From Bradyrhizobium neotropicale (GTDB lineage: Bacteria > Pseudomonadota > Alphaproteobacteria > Rhizobiales > Xanthobacteraceae): a stretch of 64,000 bases of DNA. The notes under the pieces were generated by a model. That model was not told the origin of the DNA. It saw nothing but the letters and a program-made list of their open reading frames with translations, and did no database searches. Positions 35,204 to 43,730 of this stretch are shown here, piece by piece. The DNA is taken from positions 158,451 to 222,450 of the forward strand of contig NZ_LSEF01000063.1 in the NCBI RefSeq assembly GCF_001641695.1, given 5' to 3'. The first letter of the stretch is position 1, and each line of letters starts with the position of its first letter. The position numbers and the translations under genes are program-made.

Positions 35204-36006
35204 CGCGCCGCCTCTTCGCGGACGCCGTTCACGCGTCCGCGCGCGACGTCCAGGAACACGTCCTCCAGCGTCGAGCGGTTGTAGCGCGCCATGATGGCCT
35301 CGGGCGTGTCGTCGTCCTCGACGCGGCCGCGCTTCATGATAATGACGCGGTCGCAGAGCCGCTCGACCTCGAGCATGTTGTGCGAGGCAAGCAGGATGGT
35401 GGCGTTGTTGTCCTTGCGGTAGCGCTCCAGATGCGCCCGCACCCAATCGGCAGTATCAGGATCGAGCGAGGCGGTCGGCTCGTCCAGCAGGAGCAGCTCG
35501 GGCGTATTGATCAGCGCCTTGGCGAGCGCAACGCGGGTCTTCTGTCCGGCGGAGAGCTTGCCGTTGGCGCGGTCGATGAACTCGGTGAGATCGAGATCGT
35601 CGGCCAGCTTTGCGATGCGGTCGGACAGATTCTTCACCGCATAGAGCTTGCCGAAGATGGTGAGGTTCTGCCGCACGGTCAGCCGCATCGGCATGTCGAC
35701 ATAAGGGCTCTCGAAATTCATCCGCCCCAGAACCTCGGCGCTCTCCTCCGGCATGGCGTGGCCGAGCACGCGCACGCGCCCCGAGGTCGGCAGCACCAGG
35801 CCCATGATCATCGCGATGGTGGTGGTCTTGCCGGCGCCGTTGCCGCCCAGAAGTCCCGTGATGCTGCCGGGCGGCAGGGTGAATGAGATACCGTCGACGG
35901 CGCGGGTCTGCTTGTAGACCTTGACGAGATGGTCGACCTCGATCGCCGCGGGCGGGGAGCGGTCCGCGACAGTGAGCCGACTTGAAGCCTCGTCATTCTC
36001 GGTCAT
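35200..36006 (-). CDS. ABC exporter ATP-binding protein (ABC-2 partner)
   Basis: ATPase of 268 residues: Walker A GGNGAGKTT, Q-loop MNFESPYVDMPMRL, signature LSAGQKTRVALAKAL, Walker B LLLLDEPTASLDPDT and H-switch LASHNMLEVERL. It is of the CcmA/NodI-like exporter subclass. ATG at 36006 gives a short acidic leader (MTENDEASS); upstream frame residues are not supported. The stop overlaps the permease start by 4 bp. It diverges from regS with only 107 bp between them, so the promoters are back to back. Confidence 0.88.
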   Translation of the reverse strand: MTENDEASSRLTVADRSPPAAIEVDHLVKVYKQTRAVDGISFTLPPGSITGLLGGNGAGKTTTIAMIMGLVLPTSGRVRVLGHAMPEESAEVLGRMNFESPYVDMPMRLTVRQNLTIFGKLYAVKNLSDRIAKLADDLDLTEFIDRANGKLSAGQKTRVALAKALINTPELLLLDEPTASLDPDTADWVRAHLERYRKDNNATILLASHNMLEVERLCDRVIIMKRGRVEDDDTPEAIMARYNRSTLEDVFLDVARGRVNGVREEAAR

Positions 36007-36113
36007 GCTGGGCGTTCTTCTGCTATTGCAGCGGCAAGCGCAAGGCTTGTAACCAGACGGATTGTGTGAGCCACCGTGTTTGTGATCGAGAAGGCGCCGC
36101 CCCATTGGCCGAT

Positions 36114-37424
36114 ATGACCGAAATCGCCACGTCCGAATTCCGCCCCTCACAGCGGCATATCCGCCTGGACACGATCCTGCGGCTGCGCTGGCTCGCTGTG
36201 CTCGGCCAGCTTGCCGCGATCTTCATCGTGGCGCAGGGGCTCGAGTTCAACGTCGAGATCGTTCCCTGCGTCAGCATCATCGCCCTGTCGGCAGCGCTCA
36301 ATCTGGTGCTCCAGACCGCCGCCAATCCGATGCAGCGGCTCGCCCCGGTCCACGCCGCCGCACTGCTTGCACTGAACATCGTGGAACTGGCCGGCCTGCT
36401 CTTCTTCACCGGCGGATTGCAGAACCCGTTCTCGTTCCTGTTCCTCGCCCCCGTGCTGATCTCGGCGACCGCGCTGCCGGCCCGCCTCACCTTCGGCCTT
36501 GGTCTATTGGCCGTCGCCTGCGCCTCGATCCTTTTCTTCTTTCATCTGCCGCTGCCCTGGGACTCGGACGATCCCCTGGTGCTGCCGCCGATCTATCTCG
36601 TCGGCGTCTGGCTCTCGATCGTGCTCGCGATCGGCGTCACCAGCCTTTACTCCTTCCAGGTCACCGAAGAGGCGAGGAAGCTTGCGGACGCGCTTGCCGC
36701 AACCGAACTGGTGCTGACGCGCGAGCAGCATCTGACCCAGCTCGACGGGCTGGCGGCGGCCGCCGCGCATGAGCTCGGCACGCCGCTCGCCACGATCTTC
36801 CTGATCTCGCGCGAGCTGGAGAAGACGGTGAGGGACCCGAGCTTTGCCGCCGACCTGAAAACCTTGCGCGAGCAGACGCAGCGCTGTCGCGACATTTTGA
36901 GCAAGATCACCCAGCTCTCCTCCACCGGTGCGCCGTTCGATCGCATGAAACTGTCGGAGCTGATCGAGGAGGTGGTGGCCCCGCATCGCGATTTCGGCGT
37001 CGCGATCAAGGTTCGGATTGCGGTGGCCGCCGCGGCCGAGCCGGTCGGTTCGCGCAACCCGGCGATCCTCTACGGCGTTGGCAACATCGTCGAGAACGCC
37101 GTCGATTTCGCCCACACCACCGTCGAGGTGAATGCCTGGTGGAACAACGACACGATCGAACTCGTGATCTCGGACGACGGTCCCGGCATCCCGCCCGATC
37201 TCCTCAACCGGATCGGCGAGCCCTATCTGTCGCGGCGCCGCACCCAGGACGAGGGCGGCGGCCTCGGGTTGGGTGTGTTCATCGCGCGCACGCTGCTCGA
37301 ACGCACCGGCGCCAAGGTCTCGTTTACCAACCGGACCTTCCCGGAACACGGTGCGGTGGTTCAGATCACGTGGCCCAGGCAGCGTTTTGAGGCTATCGAG
37401 ACGCTTGAAGAAACAATAGGATAG
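36114..37424 (+). CDS. regS: RegB/ActS/PrrB-family redox sensor histidine kinase
   Basis: Membrane sensor kinase of 436 residues. Six N-terminal helices (from LAVLGQLAAIFIVAQGL) include the ubiquinone-site motif GGLQNPF at 100-106. The H-box is AAAHELGTPLATIF with phospho-acceptor H219, and the redox-active cysteine is C258 in QRCRDIL, the same relative spacing as in RegB. The ATPase domain has ENAVDFA, DDGPGIP and GGGLGLGVF. It phosphorylates the adjacent RegR in response to oxygen or redox state; in Bradyrhizobium this pair controls nifA, denitrification and related genes. ATG at 36114 gives family length; upstream frame overlaps the divergent ABC gene. Confidence 0.94.
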   Translation: MTEIATSEFRPSQRHIRLDTILRLRWLAVLGQLAAIFIVAQGLEFNVEIVPCVSIIALSAALNLVLQTAANPMQRLAPVHAAALLALNIVELAGLLFFTGGLQNPFSFLFLAPVLISATALPARLTFGLGLLAVACASILFFFHLPLPWDSDDPLVLPPIYLVGVWLSIVLAIGVTSLYSFQVTEEARKLADALAATELVLTREQHLTQLDGLAAAAAHELGTPLATIFLISRELEKTVRDPSFAADLKTLREQTQRCRDILSKITQLSSTGAPFDRMKLSELIEEVVAPHRDFGVAIKVRIAVAAAAEPVGSRNPAILYGVGNIVENAVDFAHTTVEVNAWWNNDTIELVISDDGPGIPPDLLNRIGEPYLSRRRTQDEGGGLGLGVFIARTLLERTGAKVSFTNRTFPEHGAVVQITWPRQRFEAIETLEETIG

Positions 37425-37427
37425 ACC

Positions 37428-37442
37428 GCGACCTTGCGTCGC
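37428..37442. promoter_or_regulatory. RegR-box-like palindrome before regR
   Basis: GCGAC-CTTGC-GTCGC, perfect 5-bp arms with a 5-bp spacer. It starts 4 bp after the regS stop and lies about 86 bp before the regR start. It matches the GNG(A/G)C(A/G)TTNNGNCGC RegR consensus as I remember it at all but one position. Suggests a regR promoter separate from regS with autoregulation. Confidence 0.5.
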
Positions 37443-37527
37443 ACGGAAGGGCTGATCGACTATCGACGGCCTTGGCACCGACAGATTGTGACGCCATATG
37501 TAGATGCGCTGGAGAGAGGACAAAACC

Positions 37528-38082
37528 TTGAACGCCATCGCCGAACTGAACGAACAGACCGACCGCTCGCTGCTCATCGTCGAGGACGACAAGCCGTTTC
37601 TGGAGCGGCTGTCGCGGGCGATGGAGACGCGCGGATTTTCCGTGACGTCGTGTGACACGGTGTCCGACGGATTGGCACAGATCGGCAAAGCCGCGCCGGC
37701 TTTCGCCGTCGTCGACCTCCGGCTCGGCGACGGCAACGGTCTTGACGTCGTCTCCGCGCTGAAGAAGAAGCGGCCCGAGGCGCGCGCGATCGTGCTGACC
37801 GGCTATGGCAACATCGCCACCGCCGTCACCGCGGTGAAGATGGGCGCGATCGATTATCTCTCGAAGCCCGCCGATGCCGACGACGTCGTCGCGGCGCTGC
37901 TCTCGACCAGCACGGAAAAGTCCGAGCTCCCGGCGAACCCGATGTCGGCCGACCGCGTGCGTTGGGAGCACATCCAGCGCATCTACGAGATGTGCAACCG
38001 TAACGTCTCGGAAACCGCGCGCCGCCTCAACATGCACCGCCGCACGCTGCAGCGTATTCTGGCGAAGCGCGCGCCGAGGTAA
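37528..38082 (+). CDS. regR: RegA/ActR-family response regulator
   Basis: Response regulator of 184 residues. The receiver domain has the acidic pair E19-D20-D21 (IVEDD), phospho-acceptor D63 (VVDLRLGDGNG), Thr in IVLTGYGNI and the KP motif (YLSKPAD). A Pro linker follows, then a Fis-type helix-turn-helix (CNRNVSETARRLNMHRRTLQRIL), near-invariant in this family. TTG at 37528 is preferred over ATG 37504 because AGAGAGGA lies 7 nt upstream and the length then equals the 184 residues of RegA. Effector of RegS; located 103 bp after it with its own probable promoter. Confidence 0.95.
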   Translation: MNAIAELNEQTDRSLLIVEDDKPFLERLSRAMETRGFSVTSCDTVSDGLAQIGKAAPAFAVVDLRLGDGNGLDVVSALKKKRPEARAIVLTGYGNIATAVTAVKMGAIDYLSKPADADDVVAALLSTSTEKSELPANPMSADRVRWEHIQRIYEMCNRNVSETARRLNMHRRTLQRILAKRAPR

Positions 38083-38093
38083 CCTCTGACCTT

Positions 38094-38189
38094 GTAGGGT
38101 GGGCAAAGGCGCGCAGCGCCGTGCCCACCACTTATGCTTCGACCTGATTGGCTGGAATTGGTGGGCACGCTTCGCTTTGCCCACCCTAC
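38094..38189. repeat. Family A intergenic repeat, copy 4
   Basis: Palindrome of 96 bp with ends GTAGGGTGGGCAAAGGCGCG and GCTTTGCCCACCCTAC and inner CCGTGCCCACCAC / TTGGTGGGCACGC arms, between the converging regR and mmcB genes. Confidence 0.83.
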
Positions 38190-38212
38190 CGGAATCCGCG
38201 TTCGCGGTACCG

Positions 38213-38704
38213 CTACTCCCAAAAATCTGCGTGCCCCTGCGGATCGACCAGCCGGTTGATCCTGAGCGCTGCCGCCATGGCGAAGCGCACGGTCATCTGC
38301 TTGCGCGTCGGCGCCGGCAGCTTGTGCTCGGGCGCCTCGCAATGCAGATGCGCGCCGTAGGCGTCCGCGATGATCAGGCCGGTGTCTTGCGGAAATATCT
38401 CGCAAGGAAGATCCTGCGTGAAGGCGAAGAACAGCCGATCGCAATGGGCGCGGTATTCGTGCCATTTCTGGTCGGCGCGCAGATCCTCGACCGACGACTT
38501 GATCTCGACGATCCAGATCTCGCCGCGCTCGTTCAGCGCCACGAGATCGGCGCGTCGGCCCGACGGCAGCGGCAATTCGCTGATGCAGGTGAAGCCCAGC
38601 GAACGCAACAGCCGCGCCGTGCCGCGCGCGATCGCCAGCGCCGTCTCTGACTGGCGGCGGTCCGGCGGCGGCACGAGGGCGATGTTGCGGGCGGTACTGT
38701 CCAT
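38213..38704 (-). CDS. mmcB: MmcB-family DNA repair protein
   Basis: Protein of 163 residues with a PD-(D/E)XK-like nuclease core: RADLVALNERGEIWIVEIKSSVEDLRAD, where D and E-x-K are the presumed catalytic residues. The alphaproteobacterial MmcB family was found as a mitomycin C damage-response gene in Caulobacter. The C-terminal half (DTGLIIADAYGAHLHCEAPE, MTVRFAMAAALRIN) matches the family layout. ATG at 38704. No SOS box is evident immediately upstream by eye. Biochemical function is inferred. Confidence 0.85.
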   Translation of the reverse strand: MDSTARNIALVPPPDRRQSETALAIARGTARLLRSLGFTCISELPLPSGRRADLVALNERGEIWIVEIKSSVEDLRADQKWHEYRAHCDRLFFAFTQDLPCEIFPQDTGLIIADAYGAHLHCEAPEHKLPAPTRKQMTVRFAMAAALRINRLVDPQGHADFWE

Positions 38705-38776
38705 GGGGGCAGCTTAGCCGATTCCGCGGTGGGCGCACATCGTTCGATGGAGGGGAGCTGCGGCCCATTCTCAACT

Positions 38777-38802
38777 GTCGTCCCGGCGAAGGCCGGGACG
38801 AC
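38777..38802. terminator. GC hairpin between aglA and mmcB
   Basis: GTCGTCCCGGC-GAAG-GCCGGGACGAC, an 11-bp perfect stem with a GAAG tetraloop, directly after the alpha-glucosidase stop. No T-tract. Probably a short REP-like unit that may also stop transcription. Confidence 0.55.
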
Positions 38803-38804
38803 GC

Positions 38805-40406
38805 CTAAGAGGCCGGCCCGACCAGCACCCCTTCGTTGCCGCGCAGATTCAGCATGCCTTCGAGCCGTTCCCCTTCCCGATCCAGATACGTTGAGAGCAG
38901 AATCTCGCTGCCAAAGCGGATCGCGCTGGTGGTGACGGCGATCGGTTCGGGGCCGAGATTGAGCGCGACGATCACCGCGCGGTCCTCGGTCTTGCGGCGA
39001 TAGAGCAGCAGGTCGCCCTGCGCCGAGATCGGAACGTAATCGCCCGACACCAGCGGCGGACAGGCCTTCCGCAAGGCGATCAGGCGCTTGTAGAGATTGA
39101 GGATCGAACGCGCGTCAGCTTGGAGATTGACGACGTTTTCATGGATATGGTCCTCCGGCAGCGGCAGCCATGGCCTCGTGCCCGAGAAGCCGCCGGCCGG
39201 CGATGAATCCCACTGCATCGGCGTGCGACAGCCGTCGCGGCCGACGCCGATGCCGGGCACGTTCTTTTCGAAGGGATCGCGGACATCCTCCGGCGCGATC
39301 GCAAGCTGATGCATGCCGATCTCGTCGCCGTAATAGAGCGTCGGGGTGCCGCGCAGCGTCAGCAGCAGCATGGCGGCAACGCGGGCCTGCTCGGGGCCGA
39401 CACGGCCCGCCACCCGCGGACGATCGTGATTGCCGAGCACCCAGTTCGGCCAGGCGCCCTTCGGCAGCGTCTTCTCGTAATCCTCGATGATCTTCTCGAT
39501 CGAGCGCGCGCTCCAGAAGGTCGAGAGCAGCGCGAAGTTGAACGGCATCTGCGCGCCGGCGAGGTCGTTGCCGTAATAGGCCATGAGCCGGTGCAGCGGC
39601 AGATAGATCTCGCCGATCAGCACGCGCGCGTCATAGGCGTCGGTGACGCGCCGCATCTCGGCGATGACGTCATGCACCTCGGGCTGGTCGGTGGAATATT
39701 GCGTGAGGATCGTCTCGTTCGGCGGCCGGCCCTCGACATAATGCGGGTTCGGCGGGTTGTCGCGGAATTCGGCATCCTTGATCAGATGCCAGATCACGTC
39801 GACGCGAAAGCCGTCGACGCCTTTCTCGAGCCAGAACCTCATGACGTCATAGATCGCCGCGCGCACCTGCGGGTTGCGCCAGTTGAGGTCCGGCTGCTGG
39901 GCGAGGAAGGCGTGATAGTAATATTGACCCGTCGTCTCGTCGAAGGCCCACGCGCTGCCGCCGAACTCGGACAGCCAGTTGTTCGGTGCGCCACCATCGG
40001 GTCCGGGGTCGCGCCAGATGTACCAGTCGCGCTTGGGGTTGTCGCGCGAGGCGCGGCTCTCGATGAACCAGGGATGCTGGTCCGAGGTGTGGTTCGGCAC
40101 GAGATCGAGGATCAGCTTCAGGCCCCTGTCATGCGCGGCGGCGAGCAGCGCATCGAAATCCTCCATGGTGCCGAACAGCGGATCGATGCCGGTGTAATCG
40201 GAAATGTCGTAGCCGAAATCGACCATCGGCGAGGCGAAGATCGGCGACAGCCAGATCGCGTCGACGCCGAGCGATTTCACATAGGACAGCCGCTGGAAGA
40301 TGCCGGCGAGATCGCCGACGCCGTCACCATCACTGTCCTGAAATGAGCGCGGGTAGATCTGATAGAAGATGCCGTCGCGCCACCAATTCTCGCCGCCCTG
40401 AGCCAT
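38805..40406 (-). CDS. Alpha-glucosidase, GH13 family
   Basis: Cytosolic glycoside hydrolase of 533 residues releasing glucose from alpha-linked di- or oligosaccharides. GH13 conserved regions are all visible: DLVPNHTS (region I), GFRVDVIWH with nucleophile D203 (region II), GEIYLP with acid/base E266 (region III) and VLGNHDRPR with D328 (region IV); N-terminal WWRDGIFYQIYPRSFQDSDGDG is the alpha-glucosidase/oligo-1,6-glucosidase signature. No signal peptide. Rhizobial AglA-type enzymes hydrolyse sucrose, maltose or trehalose; specificity not deduced. Divergent from the MBL gene across 171 bp. Not part of a sugar ABC operon here. Confidence 0.93.
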   Translation of the reverse strand: MAQGGENWWRDGIFYQIYPRSFQDSDGDGVGDLAGIFQRLSYVKSLGVDAIWLSPIFASPMVDFGYDISDYTGIDPLFGTMEDFDALLAAAHDRGLKLILDLVPNHTSDQHPWFIESRASRDNPKRDWYIWRDPGPDGGAPNNWLSEFGGSAWAFDETTGQYYYHAFLAQQPDLNWRNPQVRAAIYDVMRFWLEKGVDGFRVDVIWHLIKDAEFRDNPPNPHYVEGRPPNETILTQYSTDQPEVHDVIAEMRRVTDAYDARVLIGEIYLPLHRLMAYYGNDLAGAQMPFNFALLSTFWSARSIEKIIEDYEKTLPKGAWPNWVLGNHDRPRVAGRVGPEQARVAAMLLLTLRGTPTLYYGDEIGMHQLAIAPEDVRDPFEKNVPGIGVGRDGCRTPMQWDSSPAGGFSGTRPWLPLPEDHIHENVVNLQADARSILNLYKRLIALRKACPPLVSGDYVPISAQGDLLLYRRKTEDRAVIVALNLGPEPIAVTTSAIRFGSEILLSTYLDREGERLEGMLNLRGNEGVLVGPAS

Positions 40407-40577
40407 GCCGGAAACACCAACCTGATATCTTCCCTGCGCGAGAGAACGCGGAAGGAACGTCCCGGTTCAAACCAGCAAGCCAATTGGGACGGCCATATGA
40501 CGCCAGGCACGGCTGTTCCTCGGTCCGGGCGCGAATCTTTTGCTTGGCGGCCCGTTAAAAATCGGCATTGTGCGGCC

Positions 40578-41258
40578 ATGACCGAGCAAAATGACACCCA
40601 AGAATCCCGACAAGCCAAGGCGGGCGCGATCATCGTTCCCGTGACGCTGTTCGAGCAGAACTGCACCGTCATCTGGGACGAGCCCGGCAAGAAGGCCGTG
40701 GTGATCGATCCCGGCGGCGACGTGCCGAAGATCCTCGAGGCGATCAAGCAGACCGGCGTGACGGTCGAGAAGATCTGGCTGACGCACGGCCATATCGACC
40801 ATGTCGGCGGCGCCGCCGAATTGCGCGATGCGCTGAAGGTGCCGATCGAGGGCCCGCATGTCGCGGACAAGTTCCTGCTCGACAATGTCGTGGAGAGCGG
40901 CGCGCGCTTCGGCATGACCGGCATGCGCAATTTCACCCCCGACCGCTGGCTCGACGAGGGTGACAGCGTGTCGATCGGCGGCCTGCAGTTCGACATCCTG
41001 CACTGCCCCGGCCACTCGCCCGGCAGCGTGGCGTTCTTCAACAAGGAGCTGCGCTTCGCCCATGTCGGCGACGTGCTGTTCGCAGGCTCGGTCGGGCGCA
41101 CCGACCTGCCCGGCGGCAATCACGCGACCTTGATCAATTCGATCAAGACCAAGCTGCTGCCGCTCGGCGACGACGTCGGCTTCATCTGCGGCCACGGCGC
41201 GGGCTCCAGCATCGGCCAGGAACGGATGACCAACCCGTTCATCACCGGCGCGATGTAA
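40578..41258 (+). CDS. Metallo-beta-lactamase-fold hydrolase, glyoxalase II-like
   Basis: Soluble hydrolase of 226 residues with the metal motif THGHIDH (69-75), a second ligand His in LHCPGHSPGS, the bridging Asp in HVGDVLFAG and a terminal His in FICGHGAGSSIG. This is the short MBL/glyoxalase II-like type (YcbL-like), lacking the C-terminal helical domain of true glyoxalase II, so the substrate is uncertain. ATG at 40578; the in-frame upstream stretch covers promoter DNA and is dropped. Confidence 0.88.
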   Translation: MTEQNDTQESRQAKAGAIIVPVTLFEQNCTVIWDEPGKKAVVIDPGGDVPKILEAIKQTGVTVEKIWLTHGHIDHVGGAAELRDALKVPIEGPHVADKFLLDNVVESGARFGMTGMRNFTPDRWLDEGDSVSIGGLQFDILHCPGHSPGSVAFFNKELRFAHVGDVLFAGSVGRTDLPGGNHATLINSIKTKLLPLGDDVGFICGHGAGSSIGQERMTNPFITGAM

Positions 41259-41281
41259 CTTTACTGAGCCACGAGCACACG

Positions 41282-41418
41282 CCCTCATCCTGAGGAGCCC
41301 GCGACGAGCGGGCGTCTCGAAGGATGGCTGCGGGTAAGGGCCGGGCCTGAATGGTTCGCCCGGCGATGCAAAGCATCGTCCGGAGACGCGCGTTCCGCGC
41401 TCCTCACCATGAGGGTCT
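41282..41418. repeat. Family C intergenic repeat (CCTCATCCTGAGGAGC...)
   Basis: Palindrome of about 137 bp with ends CCCTCATCCTGAGGAGCCCG and GCTCCTCACCATGAGGG and an inner GAGCGGGCGTCTCGAAGGATGG segment. Located between the converging MBL and hxlR genes. Related copies at 19637-19755 and 52285-52415. Confidence 0.72.
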
Positions 41419-41443
41419 TGTGACGCAGTAAGTTCAGGCCACG

Positions 41444-41818
41444 CTATTCGGCGGCGTCCGCCAACGCCGCCGGCTCGCCGAGGTGACGCTCGCCCCACTC
41501 GCGGATCGCGGCAACGACCGGCACGAAACTCTTGCCCTTGCGGGTCAGGCGATATTCCACCTTGGGCGGCACCTCGCCGAAGTCCTTGCGGTCGATCAGG
41601 CCGCTCTCCGTCAGCGCCTTCAGTTCGCGGCTGAGCACGCGCGGGGTGATCTCGGAGCTGCCGGCGGTCCCACGCAAAAGACCGCTCCGGATCTCGCCAT
41701 AGCGGCGCGGGCCGTCCTTCAGGTCCCAGACGATGCGAAGCTTGTACTTGCCGCTGATCATCTTCTGAAAGGCCGCGACCGGACAGGTGCGCAACGGTGC
41801 CGCTCTTGCCTTCGCCAT
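41444..41818 (-). CDS. HxlR-family transcriptional regulator
   Basis: Winged-helix regulator of 124 residues with the family pattern: conserved C12 (LRTCPVAAFQKMISGKYKLRIVWDL), recognition segment SSEITPRVLSRELKALTESGLI and wing PPKVEYRLTRKGKSFVPVV. The lone N-terminal Cys is used by some HxlR proteins to sense aldehydes or quinones. ATG at 41818 has GGAGGAG upstream; the longer frame to 41884 runs into a family D repeat. It is divergent from a small monooxygenase-like gene, and a GTCCATACT direct repeat lies between them. Confidence 0.9.
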   Translation of the reverse strand: MAKARAAPLRTCPVAAFQKMISGKYKLRIVWDLKDGPRRYGEIRSGLLRGTAGSSEITPRVLSRELKALTESGLIDRKDFGEVPPKVEYRLTRKGKSFVPVVAAIREWGERHLGEPAALADAAE

Positions 41819-41842
41819 GTCGTCTCCTCCATGCGCCAGCCA

Positions 41843-41900
41843 TTCTTGTTTTGACGCGTTTTCCTTACGCGAACCGGTATCCACTTCGCTCGAAAACGCT
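41843..41900. repeat. Family D repeat, copy 2
   Basis: TCTTGTTTTGACGCG through CTCGAAAACGCT, nearly identical to 11487-11543 with a handful of substitutions (ATCC for GCCC, for example). It occupies the hxlR side of the divergent promoter region. Confidence 0.72.
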
Positions 41901-41931
41901 ATGCGATGAGGATAGGAGGGGCGGCAAAAAA

Positions 41932-41958
41932 GTCCATACTATCAATTTTGTCCATACT
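41932..41958. promoter_or_regulatory. Candidate HxlR operator: GTCCATACT direct repeat
   Basis: GTCCATACT occurs at 41932-41940 and 41950-41958, 18 bp apart, in an AT-richer patch between divergent hxlR and the small monooxygenase-like gene. Direct-repeat operators are known for HxlR of Bacillus subtilis; binding here is inferred. Confidence 0.5.
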
Positions 41959-42016
41959 TGCAGGACTGCGCGTTGGGCCGCAGATGATGACGCACAAGAC
42001 GAACAGGGAGCGTCAC

Positions 42017-42322
42017 ATGAAGCACTTCATGATCAAATATCGGTTCAGGAACGGCACGACGGAGGCCTGGCACCAGGAGATCGGCCGCTTCATCAAGGCG
42101 ATCAACGACGATCCGGAGCTGAAGGGACGGATCGGCTATCGCTGCATGAAGAACCGCGACGACGACAACTATTTCCATATCGCCAGCGTCAGCGACGACG
42201 CCGCGCAGAAGACGCTGCAATCGCGCGACTTCTTCAAGCACTATACGGAGATGACGCGGAAGGTTGCCGGCGGCGAGGTCACGGTCACGCCGATCGAGGT
42301 GATCGATCAGACCGAACTCTGA
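42017..42322 (+). CDS. Small alpha-beta barrel (ABM-like) protein
   Basis: Protein of 101 residues: KHFMIKYRFRNGTTEAWHQEIGRFIKAINDDPEL, then GYRCMKNRDDDNYFHIASV and a helix-strand end (FFKHYTEMTRKVAGGEVTVTPIEVID). The beta-alpha-beta pattern and size resemble dimeric ferredoxin-like antibiotic biosynthesis monooxygenases, but no catalytic residues are identifiable, so the function is a guess. ATG at 42017 has GGGAG upstream; longer in-frame starts (41906, 41984) are less likely. Its divergent pairing with hxlR suggests HxlR-controlled expression, perhaps for quinone or aldehyde detoxification. Confidence 0.72.
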   Translation: MKHFMIKYRFRNGTTEAWHQEIGRFIKAINDDPELKGRIGYRCMKNRDDDNYFHIASVSDDAAQKTLQSRDFFKHYTEMTRKVAGGEVTVTPIEVIDQTEL

Positions 42323-42348
42323 TCCGCAGCGCTGCCAAAATTCAGGTA

Positions 42349-42393
42349 TCGTCCCGGCTCCCCGTGCACAATTGCGCACCAGGCCGGGACGAC
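42349..42393. terminator. Bidirectional hairpin between convergent genes
   Basis: CGTCCCGGCT and GGCCGGGACGAC arms around a GTGCACAATTGCGCAC core. It sits between the stop codons of the plus-strand small protein and minus-strand esterase, a position fitting transcription termination both ways. Confidence 0.55.
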
Positions 42394-42401
42394 GACAAAA
42401 A

Positions 42402-43589
42402 CTACTTCATCAATCCCGCCGCGGTCAGCGCCCGTGTGATGAACGCGCCGAGATCGAAGCCGCGGCTCCGCTTGCGCTTCGGCTCGGCCGGCTGCTCGGC
42501 CATGGCCGAGCGGATCGACCGCGCAAGGTGGGGTGCGGGCGACAAGGTCGCCGCCGGTTTCGCGGCAACGGCCGGCCTTGCCGTCGGCTGCTTGGTCTCG
42601 GCATCGCGGATCCAGTCGGTCAGGCCGAAGAATTTCGCGATGTGATAGGACGAGGAGATGCCGGCCTCGATGAGGAACGCGCCTTCCACGCCATAGCGGT
42701 GATCGTTGTCGGCAATGCCGAGCGGGGTGCCATGCGCCATGTCGGTGATGGTGTAGGACTCCACGAGCGTCTCGCCGTTCTTGTTCCACCAGGCCTGGCG
42801 CGGATAGCCGTCGACATCGGTCTCCGCCATCGGCTCCGCCGGCAGATCGTGCAGATCAAGCCACTGCTTGACGATCTCGTTCGCGTTGCTGGGATTGACG
42901 GTGCGGTCGGCGCTGCCGTGCCACACCGAGATTTTCGGCCAGGGGCCGCGATGATCCGAAGCGTTGCGCACGAGATCGCCGAGCGCGCCCGCCGAGCGCT
43001 CCGGTGAATGGAACATGCCGTCCAGCGCCTCGCGCAGGTTGGACGCGATGCCATAGGGAAGTCCGGCGATGACGGCGCCGGCCGCGAAGATTTCCGGATA
43101 GGTCGCAAGCATCACCGACGTCATGCCGCCGCCGGCGGACAGGCCGGTGATGAAGACGCGGCGCGGATCGATCTCATGCGCCGCGACCATGTGCGCGATC
43201 ATCTCGCGGATCGAGTGCGCTTCGCCGCTGTCACGCGCGGTATCCTCCGGACTGAACCAGTTGAAGCAGGTGTTGCCGTTGTTGACGCGCTGCTGCTCCG
43301 GCATCAACACGGCAAAGCCATAGTGGCTCGCGAGCGTCGACCATCCCGCACCGAGATCGTACGACGCCGCGGTCTGGCCGCAGCCATGCAGCACGACGAC
43401 GAGCGCGCGCGGCTGCTGCAACTGCGCCGGCACGAACGCGAACATGCGCAAATTACCGGGATTGGCACCGAAGCTCGTGACCTCTTCCAGGGGGCTGGAG
43501 GAATCAGCGCTCCGGCCGAACTCGGCAAGGCGCAGACCGTCCAGCTTTGGCAGACGTCTTAACAGATCGACATTTCTTGCTAACGACAC
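42402..43589 (-). CDS. PHB-depolymerase-family esterase
   Basis: Alpha/beta hydrolase of 395 residues of the PHB-type esterase family (also covering feruloyl esterase-like enzymes). Motifs: oxyanion-hole VVVLHGCGQTAASYD, nucleophile elbow GLSAGGGMTS, acid region SVWHGSADRTVNPSN and a C-terminal His in TDMAHGTPLG. A Lys/Arg/Ala-rich tail (about 345-395) ends GAFITRALTAAGLMK. No clear signal peptide, so a periplasmic or extracellular role is uncertain. GTG at 43589 is preferred (CAGGAAG upstream, N-terminus MSLARNVDLLRRLP); a TTG at 43616 is the longest option. Confidence 0.85.
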   Translation of the reverse strand: MSLARNVDLLRRLPKLDGLRLAEFGRSADSSSPLEEVTSFGANPGNLRMFAFVPAQLQQPRALVVVLHGCGQTAASYDLGAGWSTLASHYGFAVLMPEQQRVNNGNTCFNWFSPEDTARDSGEAHSIREMIAHMVAAHEIDPRRVFITGLSAGGGMTSVMLATYPEIFAAGAVIAGLPYGIASNLREALDGMFHSPERSAGALGDLVRNASDHRGPWPKISVWHGSADRTVNPSNANEIVKQWLDLHDLPAEPMAETDVDGYPRQAWWNKNGETLVESYTITDMAHGTPLGIADNDHRYGVEGAFLIEAGISSSYHIAKFFGLTDWIRDAETKQPTARPAVAAKPAATLSPAPHLARSIRSAMAEQPAEPKRKRSRGFDLGAFITRALTAAGLMK

Positions 43590-43730
43590 GGCAACTTCCT
43601 GGTGGGCGACTTTCAACGATCACCCAAACCAAATAGTTGCTGCAGTGCAAAATAAAAAGCCCGTGTGCTGTCGATCTGCCCGGAATCGCGGGAAAACCCG
43701 CAGAAATCCGCAGGTATTAACCGCGGTGCC

